Below, one piece after another: positions 44,241 through 56,661 of a stretch of DNA of 64,000 nucleotides; within the stretch, counting starts at the first letter, position 1, and each line of letters begins with the position of its first letter. Location of the stretch: positions 62,001-126,000 of the forward strand of contig JAWZYV010010320.1 in NCBI GenBank assembly GCA_038373885.1, given 5' to 3'. A program made the position numbers and the translations under genes. Under the pieces are notes generated by a model that was given only the letters and a program-made list of their open reading frames with translations, was not told where the DNA came from and searched no databases. Origin of the DNA: Cheiracanthium punctorium (lineage: Eukaryota > Arthropoda > Arachnida > Araneae > Cheiracanthiidae).

Positions 44241-44807
44241 GTTTTATACCAAATACATCTATCTCTAATAATAAAAATGAATGTTCTCCAGACAAATCTA
44301 CAGAAAGCAGAGCTTTGAAAATTTGAGCATGCCTGGACCCATGACTTCGGTAAAGTGTACCTGAGGCTCGGAAATTTTAATTACTTTTCTAACTATTAAT
44401 TAAAAACCGTTTTATCGCCCGCACAAAGTGATTTATGCTTTTGAAATAAAGCAGAAATTCTATTTGCAAAATCACATGCATTTGAAAAACATAAATAAGT
44501 ATGGAAATTATGTTGATTTTACACCAAATTAAAAAGCATAAATAAAGAAAAGTGTACTTAAGTATTATTCCGGCGGTCCGCCAATACGAGCGATTTTTAG
44601 CCGAGATAAATGCCAGGCGAATGAAATTATTAATGGTTTTGAATACGATTGGCAACAGTTTGGCAACTCATTTGACAAAAAAACAGTTTGGCGGGAATGA
44701 CCACCGGGATAATAGGTAAGTACCAAGAAAAGTCCAGATGTGTTTCTTAAAGTTCGTAAATTTCCAAATCCTACAAATAATATAAATGTGTACGTGTGTG
44801 CGGGTAG

Positions 44808-46504
44808 CGTATTTCACAAGTGCACCGCTATATAAAGATGGGAAGAAAAAGAGCCTTCCTATTGGCTATTTCGCAATTGCTTCCATTACGTCATACATCG
44901 CGAGGTTCGGGTGTTCTGCTAGTGAACATACGACATTAAAGAAATAATTATATGAGACAACGAATTCAGATTCCTTCATTTATGACAGGTGGAAATATAT
45001 ATATATATAAAAAATACTATAGATTAAACATATCAAGAATTTGAAGCTGAAAGAAAATCTGAATTTTAAGAAAGGGACAATACTTGCTTAGCTATTTTTT
45101 TTTTTTTTTTAGTACTCCTGTTTGCTAAATATTTCGAGTTCCTAGCGCCATCTACTGGATATGGAAATCAACATTTTTTATTGTGCAAATTTAACCATCT
45201 AACAGCGATGTTGAAATAAAAGTTATTTTAAATATTACATAGAGATTAAATTTCATTTTATGTAAATTTTCTTAAGTATGAATTTACAAAAATAAAGAAT
45301 TTTGCAATTCAGATTTTCAGTTCAGATTTTCGATTAATGAACCCCAATCCCCAATAAAAGGTTAAATTGAAAAAAAAAATACTTCATTTAAATCGAAAAT
45401 CTGAACTGATTTAAAATAATAATAATAATATTTAAAAAAAAAACTCACCCGCAGTTTTTTCAGGTGAGAAGTGCAGTAAATTCTTACTTTTAATATGATT
45501 TTGCTGGACTTATAAAAATAGAACAACAAATTTCAGAAATTGTACTTTCAGTTTTAATCTTAAATCAATGTACTTCAAAGGAGCAAAAATACATAAAGCT
45601 TATATGTAAATTCTTCTACCCTCTAAATTTACCACTTCAACCAAATATTTACTTGCACACACATGCAATTAGTTTCCTTATTTTATTGATATTATTCATT
45701 TAAAATTTTAAGTTAATTAACGTTCTTCTATATTTATAATGCAACACTCTCTTCTTCACTTTAAAGCATAATATATAAGTAACTTTTTGCAATATGCCTC
45801 ATATTTTTTAAAGAAAGTGCTGTAATAGTTTTCCCTATATTTTTCTACAATTTTTACAAATTTCCTTGGAAAAAATCATTATACTGCCTCTTAAACTGTA
45901 CAGGGCTGATTGTTCATTTAGACTGGACTGGGGAGGGGATAAAGTGTTACAAATATACAACCTCTTTTGAGTTTCTTTTAAACAGGTTACTCTTGTCAAT
46001 TTTAAATTACTTTTAATAATCACCGAAAAAATATGCACATCAATTCAATAATTCTCTATAGTTTTAGTATATTAATTGGAACCTACAGTTACAAAATATA
46101 AATTTAATTTGTATTAAACATAGATTTTACACTTTAAATTTTCGTTTGGTGCACACAACAAGAATTTACAAAATAAATATTTTGTCTTGAATATTGCCAA
46201 TTTTAAAACTTAATTTCTAAGGTTATATTTTTCCTCTGAGAAAAATTTAACATATGAATTACAATCTCTGGTGTACAATCAATATGCATTAGAAATTTAA
46301 TGTTCGAATGCAAAATTCTTTATTTTTGTAAATTCATACTTAAGAAAAGTTACATAAAATGAAATTTAATCTCTATGTAATATTTAAAATAACTTTTATT
46401 TGTACATGGCTGTTAAATGGTTAAATTCGCACAATAAAATATTTTGATTTCCATATCCAGTAGATGGCGCCAGCAACTCGAAATATTTAGCAAACAGGAG
46501 TACT

Positions 46505-46567
<63 letters not shown>

Positions 46568-46638
46568 AAGCAAGTATTGCCCCTTCTTAAAGTTCAGATT
46601 TTCTTTCAGCTTCAAATTCTTGATCTGTTTAATCTATA

Positions 46639-46674
<36 letters not shown>

Positions 46675-46729
46675 TATAACCATCTAACAGCCATATATAT
46701 ATATATATATATACTATAACCATCTAACA

Positions 46730-46766
<37 letters not shown>

Positions 46767-46838
46767 TATATGTCATACCATATATATATATATATATACT
46801 ATACTGTCATATATATATATATATATATATATATACAA

Positions 46839-46884
<46 letters not shown>

Positions 46885-47261
46885 TATAACCATCTAACAG
46901 CGATGTTGAAATAAAAGTTATTTTAAATATTACATAGAGATTAAATTTCATTTTATGTAAATTTTCTTAAGTATGAATTTACAAAAAAATGGTGGAAATA
47001 TATATGGTGGAAATATATATATAAAATGGTGGAAATATATATGGTGGAAATATATATATATATATATATATATTTCCACCTGTCATAAATGAAGGAATCT
47101 GAATTCGCTGTCTCATATAATTATTTCTTTAATGGCGTATGTTCACTAGCAGAACACCCGAACCTCGCGATGTATGACGTAATGGAAGCAATCCCGAAAT
47201 AGCCAATAGGAAGGTTCTTTTTCTTCCCATCTTTATATAGCGGTGCACTTGTGAAATACGC
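44808..47261. mobile_element. 2.45-kb inverted-repeat element, Mutator-like by structure
   Basis: A 10-bp direct repeat GTGCGGGTAG flanks it (44798-44807 and 47262-47271). The ends CGTATTTCACAAGTGCACC and inverse begin arms of over 200 bp with few changes (TCATTTATGACAGGTGGAAA and inverse). Inverted homology resumes inside (45010-45315 against 46310-46660), giving arms of about 500 bp in total. A direct duplicate of 45197-45290 occurs at 46885-46990. Long TIRs with 9-11-bp target duplications are typical of Mutator-like elements. No transposase found. Confidence 0.72.
46508..46880. repeat. AT microsatellite cluster
   Basis: Pure TA runs at about 46508-46564, 46640-46673, and several more to 46880, alternating with TACTATAACCATCTAACAGC pieces copied from the flanking element. 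Runs of this kind are prone to slippage and to assembly error. Confidence 0.92.
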
Positions 47262-47799
47262 GTGCGGGTAGCCGCTAGTTTTCAATAAAGGGGGTGAGAG
47301 ATAAAATGACATAGTCGTTAAAACTGAATATTTCTCCATATCGATTGTAGGTTTGTCTTTTATCATTTGAGTTTCAGATGCAAACATGAAGAATCACTGA
47401 CACAGCAATAAAAATGGTGTTTGTAAAAGTTGTGACAGGAATGAGAACATCCACGTGGACTTATCTAAACTCAACGTTACTAACGTCGCACGAATGCAAC
47501 GTGCATGGTTAGTTTAGCGGAACTAGGGCCGCACGCAAATGCTGTTCTGTGTCAAATTATGAACTGTTGTTATAAAGTTACTCCACTGCAATGAAACAAT
47601 GCGTGCGATGTCCTATTTATCTTTGTACTTGCTTTTTTCTGTTATTATACATATCGATCGCACTGTACGGAACGTTAACTATTACAGCGAGCTGCTTCGA
47701 TCGAAATTCGTTAAAACTAGTTATGATTGCTAGTAAAAGCGCGTTACTTTTTACCGACGGAGCTTAATAAATAAATAAATAAAAATATCAGTAACTCGG

Positions 47800-49480
47800 T
47801 TGTTCGAGCCTCGTCAAGGGGAGACCCCCCCTGAACCCTCAAAATTTTTTAGTTTCATTATTGCCATATTAAAACGATATTAATTGACTATGTCATATTA
47901 TCTCTCATCTTTCGTGTATTTCGCCTGATAACCCTATGTTGAACATTTTATGATTGTAACCTATTTATCGAAAAATACATGGGATGCATATTCTGCGGCT
48001 TACGAAATATTGTAACAATAGATTAAAGCTGTTGTCAACTAATAGTATTTAAATATATGTAAAATTATGCAGCTTTTTTTACGTCGCTTTTTTGGAACAC
48101 ATTTTTCGGACAATTTTCAATAAAGAGGGTGAGAGATAAAATGACATAGTCATTAATAAACAATTCAATATTCAACAAATTTTCTTAAGCTGTTGAAATT
48201 TTTATGATTGTAACCTATTTATAGAAAAATACATGCGATGCATATTCTACTGCTTACGAAATATTGTAACAATAGACTAAAGCTGTTGTGAACTAATAGT
48301 ATTTAAATATATGTAAAAATTACATGTGATACATATTCTACAGCTTACGAAATATTGTAACAATTGATTATAGCTGTTGTCAACTAATAGTATTTAAATA
48401 TATGTAAAATTATGTAGCTTTTTTTACGTCGCTTTTTTGGGACACATTTTTAGAACAATTTTCAATAAAAAGGGTGAGAGATAAAATGACATAGTCATTA
48501 ATAAACAATTCAATATTCAAAAATTTTCTTAAGTTGTTGAAATTTTTATGATTGTAACCTATTTATAGAAAAATACATGCGATGCATATTCTACTGCTAA
48601 CGAAATATTGTAGCAATAGACTAAAGCTGTTGTGAACTAATAGTATTTAAATATATGTAAAAATTACATGTGATACATATTCTACAGCTTACGAAATATT
48701 GTAACAATTGATTATAGCTGTTGTCAACTAATAGTATTTAAATATATGTAAAATTATGTAGCTTTTTTTACGTCGCTTTTTTGGGACACATTTTTAGAAC
48801 AATTTTCAATAAAAAGGGTGAGAGATAAAATGACATAGTCATTAATAAACAATTCAATATTCAACAATTTTCTTAAGTTGTTGAAATTTTTATGATTGTA
48901 ACCTATTTATAGAAAAATACATGCGATGCATATTCTACTGCTTACGAAATATTGTAACAATAGACTAAAGCTGTTGTGAACTAACAGTATTTAAATATAT
49001 GTAAAAATTACATGTGATACATATTCTACAGCTTACGAAATATTGTAACAATTGATTATAGCTGTTGTCAACTAATAGTATTTAAATATATGTAAAATTA
49101 TGTAGCTTTTTTTACGTCGCTTTTTTGGGACACATTTTTAGAACAATTTTCAATAAAAAGGGTGAGAGATAAAATGACATAGTCATTAATAAACAATTCA
49201 ATATTCAACAATTTTCTTAAGTTGTTGAAATTTTTATGATTGTAACCTATTTATAGAAAAATACATGCGATGCATATTCTACTGCTTACGAAATATTGTA
49301 ACAATAGACTAAAGCTGTTGTGAACTAATAGTATTTAAATATATGTAAAATAATCAATATATATATGTCACATACATTAATGTCGCAATTTTATGTCGCA
49401 TTTTTGGGACACATTTTTCGGACAATTTTCAATAAAAGGGATGAGAGATAAAATGACATATTCAGTAATAAAAAAAAATC
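47800..49480 (+). repeat. 344-bp tandem array
   Basis: TGATTGTAACCTATTTATAG starts units at 48205, 48549, 48893 and 49237, exactly 344 bp apart; an earlier unit at 47951 is 254 bp. The full units differ at only a few bases. Each contains two half-units with TATTCTAC.GCTTACGAAATATTG and a segment with GGGTGAGAGATAAAATGACA. The array ends about where the inverted TTCCGAACA element begins. Confidence 0.93.
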
Positions 49481-49497
49481 TGGAGTGACTCCACTCG

Positions 49498-50338
49498 ACT
49501 TTCCGAACACATACGATTAAGATCATTACCAAGCACTTAAATAAATTTTAATCGATGAATAATTCAAACATATATACCAAATTGAAACTCAATCGAATGC
49601 ACCGTTTAAACGCTTGCGCACTTTCAAGAATTTCTCGCCATATGCCATTATGCCATAACATAAAAGAAAGTTTTGTCGTAGCCCTTTAGGAGAACTATAA
49701 GTCCTATACACACCAAAATCAATACCGGTCTTAGGATGGTGGTTTATAACATGTATACCGAATTTGAGCTCAATCGAATGTATCGTATAAACGCTAGCGC
49801 ACTTTCAAGAAATTCCCCCCATAGGCCATAATGTAAAAGAAATCTTTGTCGTAGCCCTGTAGAAAAACTATAAGTCCTATAAACACCAAAATCAATACCG
49901 GTCTTGCAACGGTGGTTTATAACATATATACCCAATTTGAGCTCAATCGAATCTACCGTTTAAACGCTAGCGCACTTTCAAGAAATTCCCCCCATAGGCC
50001 ATAATGTAAAAGAAATCTTTGTCGTAGCCCTGTAGAAAAACTATAAGTCCTATACACACCAAAATCAATACCGGTCTTGCGACGACGGTTTATGACATAT
50101 ATATCCAATTTGAGCTCAATCGAATGCTCCGTTCAGGAGCTATCGTGTTCACTCACAAACACACATACACACACACACACATACACACACACACACATAC
50201 ACACATACATACATGCATCTCGTAAAAATAGCATAAATGGATTCAGAAGCCCTCAAAACGTGTAAAAACACCAAAATCTCGAAGTCGAATTTTTTCATGA
50301 TTACAATACTTTCCTTACATGGTACATGTTCGGAAAGT
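49498..50338 (-). mobile_element. TTCCGAACA element, right copy of an inverted pair
   Basis: 841 bp, inverse of 40037-40867 and highly similar, including the AC/TG microsatellite (about 50160-50214) and the 170-bp internal units. CGAGTGGAGTCACTC outside the ACTTTCC end is also shared, so the true element may extend slightly beyond. Confidence 0.85.
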
Positions 50339-51111
50339 AATAATAAACAAGCTTCGCCATTTTATATCAAAATTGTGTACCTTTCGTACTATCATGTCCA
50401 GTATACGTACCCCAAAATTTAAACAAATCGTGCATCCAGATAGCTTGTGCACATCTGCTTCGTATAATGTTTTCCCCTTACGTAACTATAACGATGGATT
50501 ATTTTATTGGAAATTTGTGCGTGAAATTATGCATGATTTGTCTGTTTGCTTATAGAATGTAAATAAGTTCTGGGAACTTCTTATATACTTGAGTACGAAG
50601 TTTGACAATAAGTCACTATAACTATCAGAAGGACAGTAAACTAATAACGGTTGTCAATATTTTGCCAAGCCGAAACCACGGAAGCTAATAATACAAAATT
50701 TCCCATGTATATGTCTGTAACTTAAAGATATTATAATAAAGATTTTTTCAAAATTTGTAAACTAGACTAGTCCACTGTTAATAATTTCTGTAAAACCACT
50801 GAAAAGTAATTGAGATTCTCTGCAAATTTAGACCAGTTCTCGGTTAAAAGCGTACGATTGAAAAACTCTGTCATCAGTTTGCAAATATTTCCCTTTACTT
50901 ATCACATTTTCCCGCTAGGGATTTTGAAACAATTTCTTAAAACTATTTTCTAACTATTTTTAAACTATACACAGTGATTTTTAAACTGAAATATGCACTC
51001 TTAAAACTTGTATTAATTTCTAAGAAATTTTGAAGGCAAAAATTGGATTGAATAAGTTGCTTTATCGACAACTACAGCTGAAAAAACACTCAAAATACTG
51101 GTGTTAAACGA
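50339..51111. other. Unassigned spacer
   Basis: AT-rich; the open frames around 50237-50555 carry no recognised motif. Confidence 0.4.
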
Positions 51112-51359
51112 TAAAGTAATTAAAAAACTTTGTAAAAAACACACATAAGAAGTAAAAGGAAAGAGGATACGCGTTTCGTTCAAAAATTGTTTTGAACTTC
51201 TTCAGTCCAAGCCCTTCGACGTAAAGAACACAGTTCCCTGTGTTCTTTACGTCGAAGGGCTTGGACTGAAGAAGTTCAAAACAATTTTTGAACGAAACGC
51301 GTATCCTCTTTCCTTTTACTTCTTATGTGTGTTTTTTACAAAGTTTTTTAATTACTTTA
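51112..51359. repeat. Perfect 248-bp palindrome
   Basis: Two 122-bp arms (51112-51233 and 51238-51359) are exact inverse copies around a TTCC loop. I compared them base by base and found no mismatch. The arm includes GAAAGAGGATACGCGTTTCG and CCCTTCGACGTAAAGAACAC. The word AACTACAGCTG occurs at 51070-51080 and again at 51359-51369. No terminal motif of a known transposon was seen. Confidence 0.95.
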
Positions 51360-51369
51360 ACTACAGCTG

Positions 51370-51910
51370 CTTAGAAAGGGAAAAAAGTTTGTTTCAGCGG
51401 GTTGCATATTCCTATCAACGAGATTTTTACATACACTGTTAAAAATAGTCTGAAAATTCAGGATATTTCTAGCCTTAATTTTCAGGAAAATGACCATTTT
51501 CTCCAAGAAATGGTAATTTTCCGTTAAAAGAAGAGAAATGCTTTTAACATTCAGGAATTTCAGGTGAAATGGTAGATAAATTTCCATGTTTAGTTTGGTT
51601 TTTAAGTTTTGTAAGTAGTTTTAAAAGATGGATTTTCGTCAGACATTTTAGATGGAAAGAAAAATATTCGTACCAAATGCGCTCTTATGAATAATTAGAT
51701 ATTAAATTATGGTTAGTTTTTTTTTTTAAATAAAGAATTTCCGTTCATAGCCAAATGTGTTTCAAATTACATTTATGAATGCTAGATTCACAAGGAAGTA
51801 ATTTCTAAAAAAAAAAAAAAAAAAAAAAATATAGGGAACGGAAAATCAGTAAAGCTCTATTTTTAGATATTTTTAGCAGCCAATGTATTTCTTTTTCTTT
51901 TAGAAGCCAA
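51370..51910. other. Unassigned spacer with poly-A run
   Basis: Poly-A tract of about 22 bases near 51809-51830. No gene. Words such as GAAATGG and TTTTCAGGAAAATG produce weak local dyads. Confidence 0.4.
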
Positions 51911-51914
51911 TGCA

Positions 51915-52082
51915 TTTCTTTTTCCTTTTGACGACAGCTGGCGTCGTCTAAAAAAGCGGGTCTCTAGATCTGTGGCACGCGATGAACGTTTCGATCGTCC
52001 GCCATCTTGATGGTAGTTAAGTCGAGCGATGGCAACGGCTGCCCTTTTTTTGAGCATTGGGAAAGGGTTGCGCCTCAAAGGG
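51915..52082. mobile_element. M2 MITE copy f, 5'-truncated
   Basis: Begins near the hairpin centre (GACGACAGCTGGCGTCGTC) and keeps one arm through TTGCGCCTCAAAGGG, followed by TTAA at 52083-52086. The other arm is missing. Confidence 0.82.
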
Positions 52083-52086
52083 TTAA

Positions 52087-53384
52087 AAACCCACCCTGGC
52101 CTCAGAATAGAATGACATCGATAAAAGGAAACTTGAAACCTACCGTTGAACCATCACAAATGAGAAACCAACAAAATTATGAAAACGAGATAATAACTCT
52201 GAAACTTTCAAACAAAAATTTAAAAAGGTAGAATCCATTGTACGACTCTTTTCCTATTCTTAGAATTATTAAAAACTCGCCCTGACCTCACATCAAAATG
52301 GCGCCGTTAAAGAAAACTTGAAAACCTTACCTCCCTAGCTCCTACACAAAGCCATTCTTAAATATCGAAAATCGAACGGCCGTTCTTTTGACTGACTAAA
52401 CTATACTTTTAGAGGCACGCTATCTGAAGTATGATACGTGCTAGCTATTATATTTTTTTTTAACTATTCCGAAAAAAATAAAAAAAAGTAGACAGAGACT
52501 GCGTCAGCCTTCGTTTCTGCTTCTATGAATAGCGAAATAGAAACATGAATCTTCTACTTTACTTTGCTTTTTTTTTTTTTTTTTTTTCTAAATCGAGATA
52601 AAAAATTATACGTTATTTGGTTTCCATGAAAATAATTGATACTTCGTTGCAAACTTGTGCAGTTTCGAAATTTAAATAAATGTACAGTGAATTAAGTATT
52701 TTTATGCAAAAGCGATTTTTTGTATGTGCGCTATTTGTTTTTTTCCTATAAACAACGAATGATATTAATTTTCAAGCAAGCGTTATTTGTTTCTCGAGAG
52801 AGTAATTGATTTCGAGTTTCAGCTTTGCTTTTTTGCGTAGTTTCATATTCAGTATAGACCCCCGATTAAGCGGGATAGGATTAGAGATTGCAATACAGAA
52901 AAGAGGATCCGGTAATATGGCGGGTTTGCGGATCCTGCATCATAATACGTCTACCGGGTCTGGTACCAATTTACCGGATCCGGAAAGTACATAGAAAGGA
53001 AAAGAGTACATGTGAAAATGAAGGAGTTCGAGGAAAATACCTGTCGTGTTCATGACTATTTTTTGACAATAAAACCGGCATGTGTAGAAGCTGAGTAGGG
53101 TAATAATGACAGTACCACAACAGTCAATCCCCGTCGGAGCAGGGAGCAAGCACAGTAACAGCTTGTGCCCTCCTGCAACGGGTAGAGTAAGTGGGCGTGC
53201 CATTTTCGGAAGGTAGAAAGGGCGTGGGGTTGAATGACAGTTAATGAGTGAGAATTCGGTCGGAGCAGGGAGGTGGGTTTGAGTAACAGTTGATAGATAC
53301 GACAGAACGGAGCAGATTTTTTTTTCCTGCTTCATTCCTAATAGAGTATTGTTTTCACCAGTGAATATCCCTAATAGCACAGAT
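52087..53384. other. Unassigned region
   Basis: Near 52080-52330 two segments begin alike (AACCCACCCTGGCCTCAGAA and AACTCGCCCTGACCTCACAT), a tandem duplication of about 190 bp. Near 52900-52985 words with GGATCC and CCGG cluster. The minus-strand frame 52940-53380 (146 codons) has no recognised domain. Confidence 0.4.
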
Positions 53385-53615
53385 GGTCACAGAAGAATCA
53401 TTATGACGTTACAGTGGGTCACAATTGTCACAGGACTGTCACATACTAGTCACATTGTGACTTGTGAGTGATGTGACTGCACTGTGTGGTCACTGTGAAG
53501 TTTATTTGTGACCAGTCACCACTTGACGTCGCCGTGGAGTCACTTTGTGACTAGTATGTCATCGGTCGCTCAGTGACTCCACTGTGAAGTCACTGTGTGA
53601 CCGTTTTGTGACTAC
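53385..53615. repeat. GTCAC/GTGAC-dense minisatellite-like stretch
   Basis: I count 16 occurrences of GTCAC or its inverse in about 230 bp, against an expectation below one for random sequence. Recurrent forms are GTGGTCACTGTGAAG, GAGTCACTTTGTGACTAG and AAGTCACTGTGTGACC. It behaves like a degenerate short repeat of alternating orientation. Confidence 0.8.
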
Positions 53616-54785
53616 TGATTTTTTTCTTTTTTGACTTCAAAATGACGTCACACTGGCCGCTTTTGCGACTTTGGAAACAGACTCATTTTTTCTAATATTT
53701 TGTGGTAATTTCTTTCATGAACCATTTAATAAATAAATCCGAAAATGATAACGAGTAATTCAATAAAATCTCGAAGTTATGAAGTAATGGAATTTAGTTT
53801 AATTTATTAATTTTTAAATTATTTCGTTTACACGCTACACACACAATGACAACAAGCATTTTCAGAGATCGGATTTCATTGTTTCTCTGAGTAGAAGGCG
53901 CTTACTTTTTTTCTTAACGTTGAAAATCAGGTTTTTCCCATTGAAATACATTACGAAAACCCAAAGCTCTCACACAGAAGGGGGGGGGGGACCCGCCGCA
54001 GAGGGGCTAGGCTAGTAGACATGTTCTGTGGTGGCTGAGAGTAGACGTACGACCGCAAAAGATTAATAACTGCTTATGTAATAGTAATCAATCGGAAGTT
54101 TCCCTGTAGGACTCGTAAAGCTTCTATGTCCTTGCCTTCTTCCCTGTTGCGTTATTCAGCCGCTGCAAAAAACAAAATGGCTCAATTTACAACAATTGGG
54201 GCATTTATAATATTCCATTCAAGTCTTTGCTTACGGAATGCGAACAACTACCTCCAGAACACGGCCGTTTCCCTATTAAATAAAGTTTTCCCGAAGTTTA
54301 GACGCTCACAATGTATGACAAATGGTTTCAGACTGCAGTAAATGAGATCCTGCAGGATTTTGCAGGACACACGTTCGTTCCCGTTCCACAATCCCATTTA
54401 TCACTGTCCAGGCTCTTGCTTGTTAACGCGCTCGCATTATTACCCCAAAATGAATAATGTTCCATCTGACAAATGGCTCTAGTTTAGATACAATTTATAA
54501 TTATACGCTCAGATAAAATGTACCTTTCTGGGTTTAAGTTTGATCGAACGTTCGGAATGGAATGCTCGTGAAGTTCAGTTGCTCCAATACTGGCGTTGTT
54601 CGATGCTGTCATACGTCAGAAGTAATTATTAGTGCTTATATTAAGTGTTCTGAAAATTGGAGCCTCATCAACTTAATTCAACGAATGAAAGAAGGATTTA
54701 TTGAAGAATTTATCATACTTCAGTCTTTTAATTTACTACAATATATGAAAATCTGTAGTTTTATGAAAAATTTCATATATACCAC
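53616..54785. other. Unassigned spacer
   Basis: Contains TGACGTCA-like words near 53640, a G run near 53980 and small open frames (54126-54341, 54562-54804) that match nothing known to me. Confidence 0.35.
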
Positions 54786-54865
54786 TAGGGGCCAAAGCCC
54801 CTAGACTCGATACGCTCGCTTAATTCGTATGAGACATTCGGCCCCTAATAAGGCTTATTCGTAAA
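54786..54865. repeat. CTAGGGGCC repeat, inverted partner of 40975-41056
   Basis: CTAGGGGCCAAAGCCCCTAG is itself a 20-bp imperfect dyad, followed by CGATACGCTCGCTTAATTCG and GGCCCCTAATAAGGCTTATT. Confidence 0.8.
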
Positions 54866-56385
54866 AAAGGCATCATTGACAAAACCCAAAGACTGGATTT
54901 GATAGAATGTTTCCAAGCTATACATTCCTTGGTTCTTGCACCTTCCTTGAAACAACTTCATACTATTTTTAATTTTGTAAAACCTATAGAACGCCTTGCG
55001 TATTTGCCATCCATGGCGATTTTTCATAATTTGGCAACTTGCGTATACCTATAGTTAATAATTATTTCTAAGAAAACACTGCTTGATATGATTTCTTTGA
55101 TAAAAATTACGGAACAGCTATTATATCTTGCTACTAATGGCGACTTTTCATTATTTGGCGATTTACACATTCTCATAATCGATAATCATTGTTCATGTAA
55201 GGTTGCTGTGAAAGCAGTTATCCATATATTCATATACATAAGCCTTTGCAGATTAGCTTATTTAGCACCTCGAAATATATCATCTAGACGAGCGGGCAAA
55301 TATGCAAGCTCTACTTGCTATAATAGCATTGTTAACGCTGCCAAATACTTCTACGGGGGCAAATACCCAGGCTGAACCTAACAGGCATTACTATAATATG
55401 CATTTGAATTATTCTTCATTTTCAAAATACCGGGTGCTAACATTTTGAAACACGCGAAGTATTTAGATTCACCCTGCTTGAGATAGCGTTTTTCCAGATC
55501 GTACCTGATGCCAAAATGGGGCTTTTTAAATCAGTTACAATTATTATTTTTAAAAGTATCAGAAAAACGAATTGGCATCAATTTTAAACTCACTGTTATC
55601 TTAGAGAACTTAGTATTTGAAAATTGTGAACTTCGTGTAACACACTTTGACTTATTTATTTCACTTACTTTTTAATTTGGCGTAAAAATGCTGATAATTC
55701 TACTTCATGTTTGTTAAATTCACGCAGAAATTGCTTTGTTGCAAAGGCATGAATGATTTTATGCTACAGCGTACGAAATATTGTAACAATAGAATATATA
55801 TATATATATATATATATACATAAACTGAAATAAAATTATAGCATAATAGACGACATAATGCATAATAGACGAAATATAAACCATTTGTTTTAAGACTTGT
55901 TAAGGTAAGTTATTTTTACATAATTTCTTTTTTGGAGTGTTTATTAACCGGTGTATGAAAATAACGTTTCTGACCCTACATTCATGGACGTATATAAGAG
56001 GAGGGTTACGGGTCTGGACACTCCCTCAATCTACGAACAAATGCCTATTATTTTGAAATATTAACTTTTTAAATCCATCGCCCAAAATAGTATACGGTAA
56101 ATAAATTTAAATTTTACTATGAATTTTTCAAATTTTATATGTAAATTTAACAAAATTATATTCTTTTTTTTTAATTTTACTATTCAGTGCGTAACAAACA
56201 CAATTCACTCTAAAGAATTAAAAAGTATTAGTTCTATTGAAAATTTTTACCAGATATTTACTGTCAATGCTAATTTTATAGTAAGAATGTTTATCCCTCC
56301 CTCTCTTAGCTGGACTCTTCCCATGAAACTTGCATAGCTTCACACGTGCCTACATTGCCATGTGAAACTGAATCCTGTTTATGTT
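54866..56385. other. AT-rich region with dispersed repeat relic
   Basis: 55200-55310 resembles 1600-1720 (an old repeat). Frame 55088-55375 has 95 codons with no recognised motif. Microsatellite of TA near 55796-55818. The motif TACGAAATATTGTAACAATAG near 55767 is the core of the 344-bp array. Confidence 0.4.
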
Positions 56386-56489
56386 ATCTACCTCCCCTAA
56401 GAGTGTATAGCTGAATTTTTGAGACACCTTGAATCCTGTTTATGTTAGCTAACTCCCCTAAATCTGTATGGCTATACTTTTGATACACC
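56386..56489 (+). repeat. Flanking repeat, left copy
   Basis: Two short units with CTCCCCTAA, GTATAGCTGAATTTTTGAGACACC / GTATGGCTATACTTTTGATACACC. The same pair recurs at 58692-58798, on the other side of the P-like element. Confidence 0.8.
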
Positions 56490-56661
56490 CTAGAAGCGGA
56501 GCCCCCGGGAAGGGGGGGGGAGAGTAGACAATTACAAGGCGAGCCTGGGTACTGAACGCGTGGAGGTGTTATGACGTCACAAGAGAGGATGGACTTTTCT
56601 CCGTTAAAAGCATTAGAATCATACGGAAAAGTAGAAGAAACTAAGATGTTTTGTGCCTTTT

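Noticed and set aside
47951..49480. 344-bp regular array as CRISPR or rDNA spacer
   Set aside because: No spacer/repeat alternation and no rRNA sequence; it is built from dispersed repeat modules.
52940..53380. 146-residue minus-strand protein
   Set aside because: It is the longest open frame here but shows no recognisable domain, repeat relation or gene structure; chance is sufficient.
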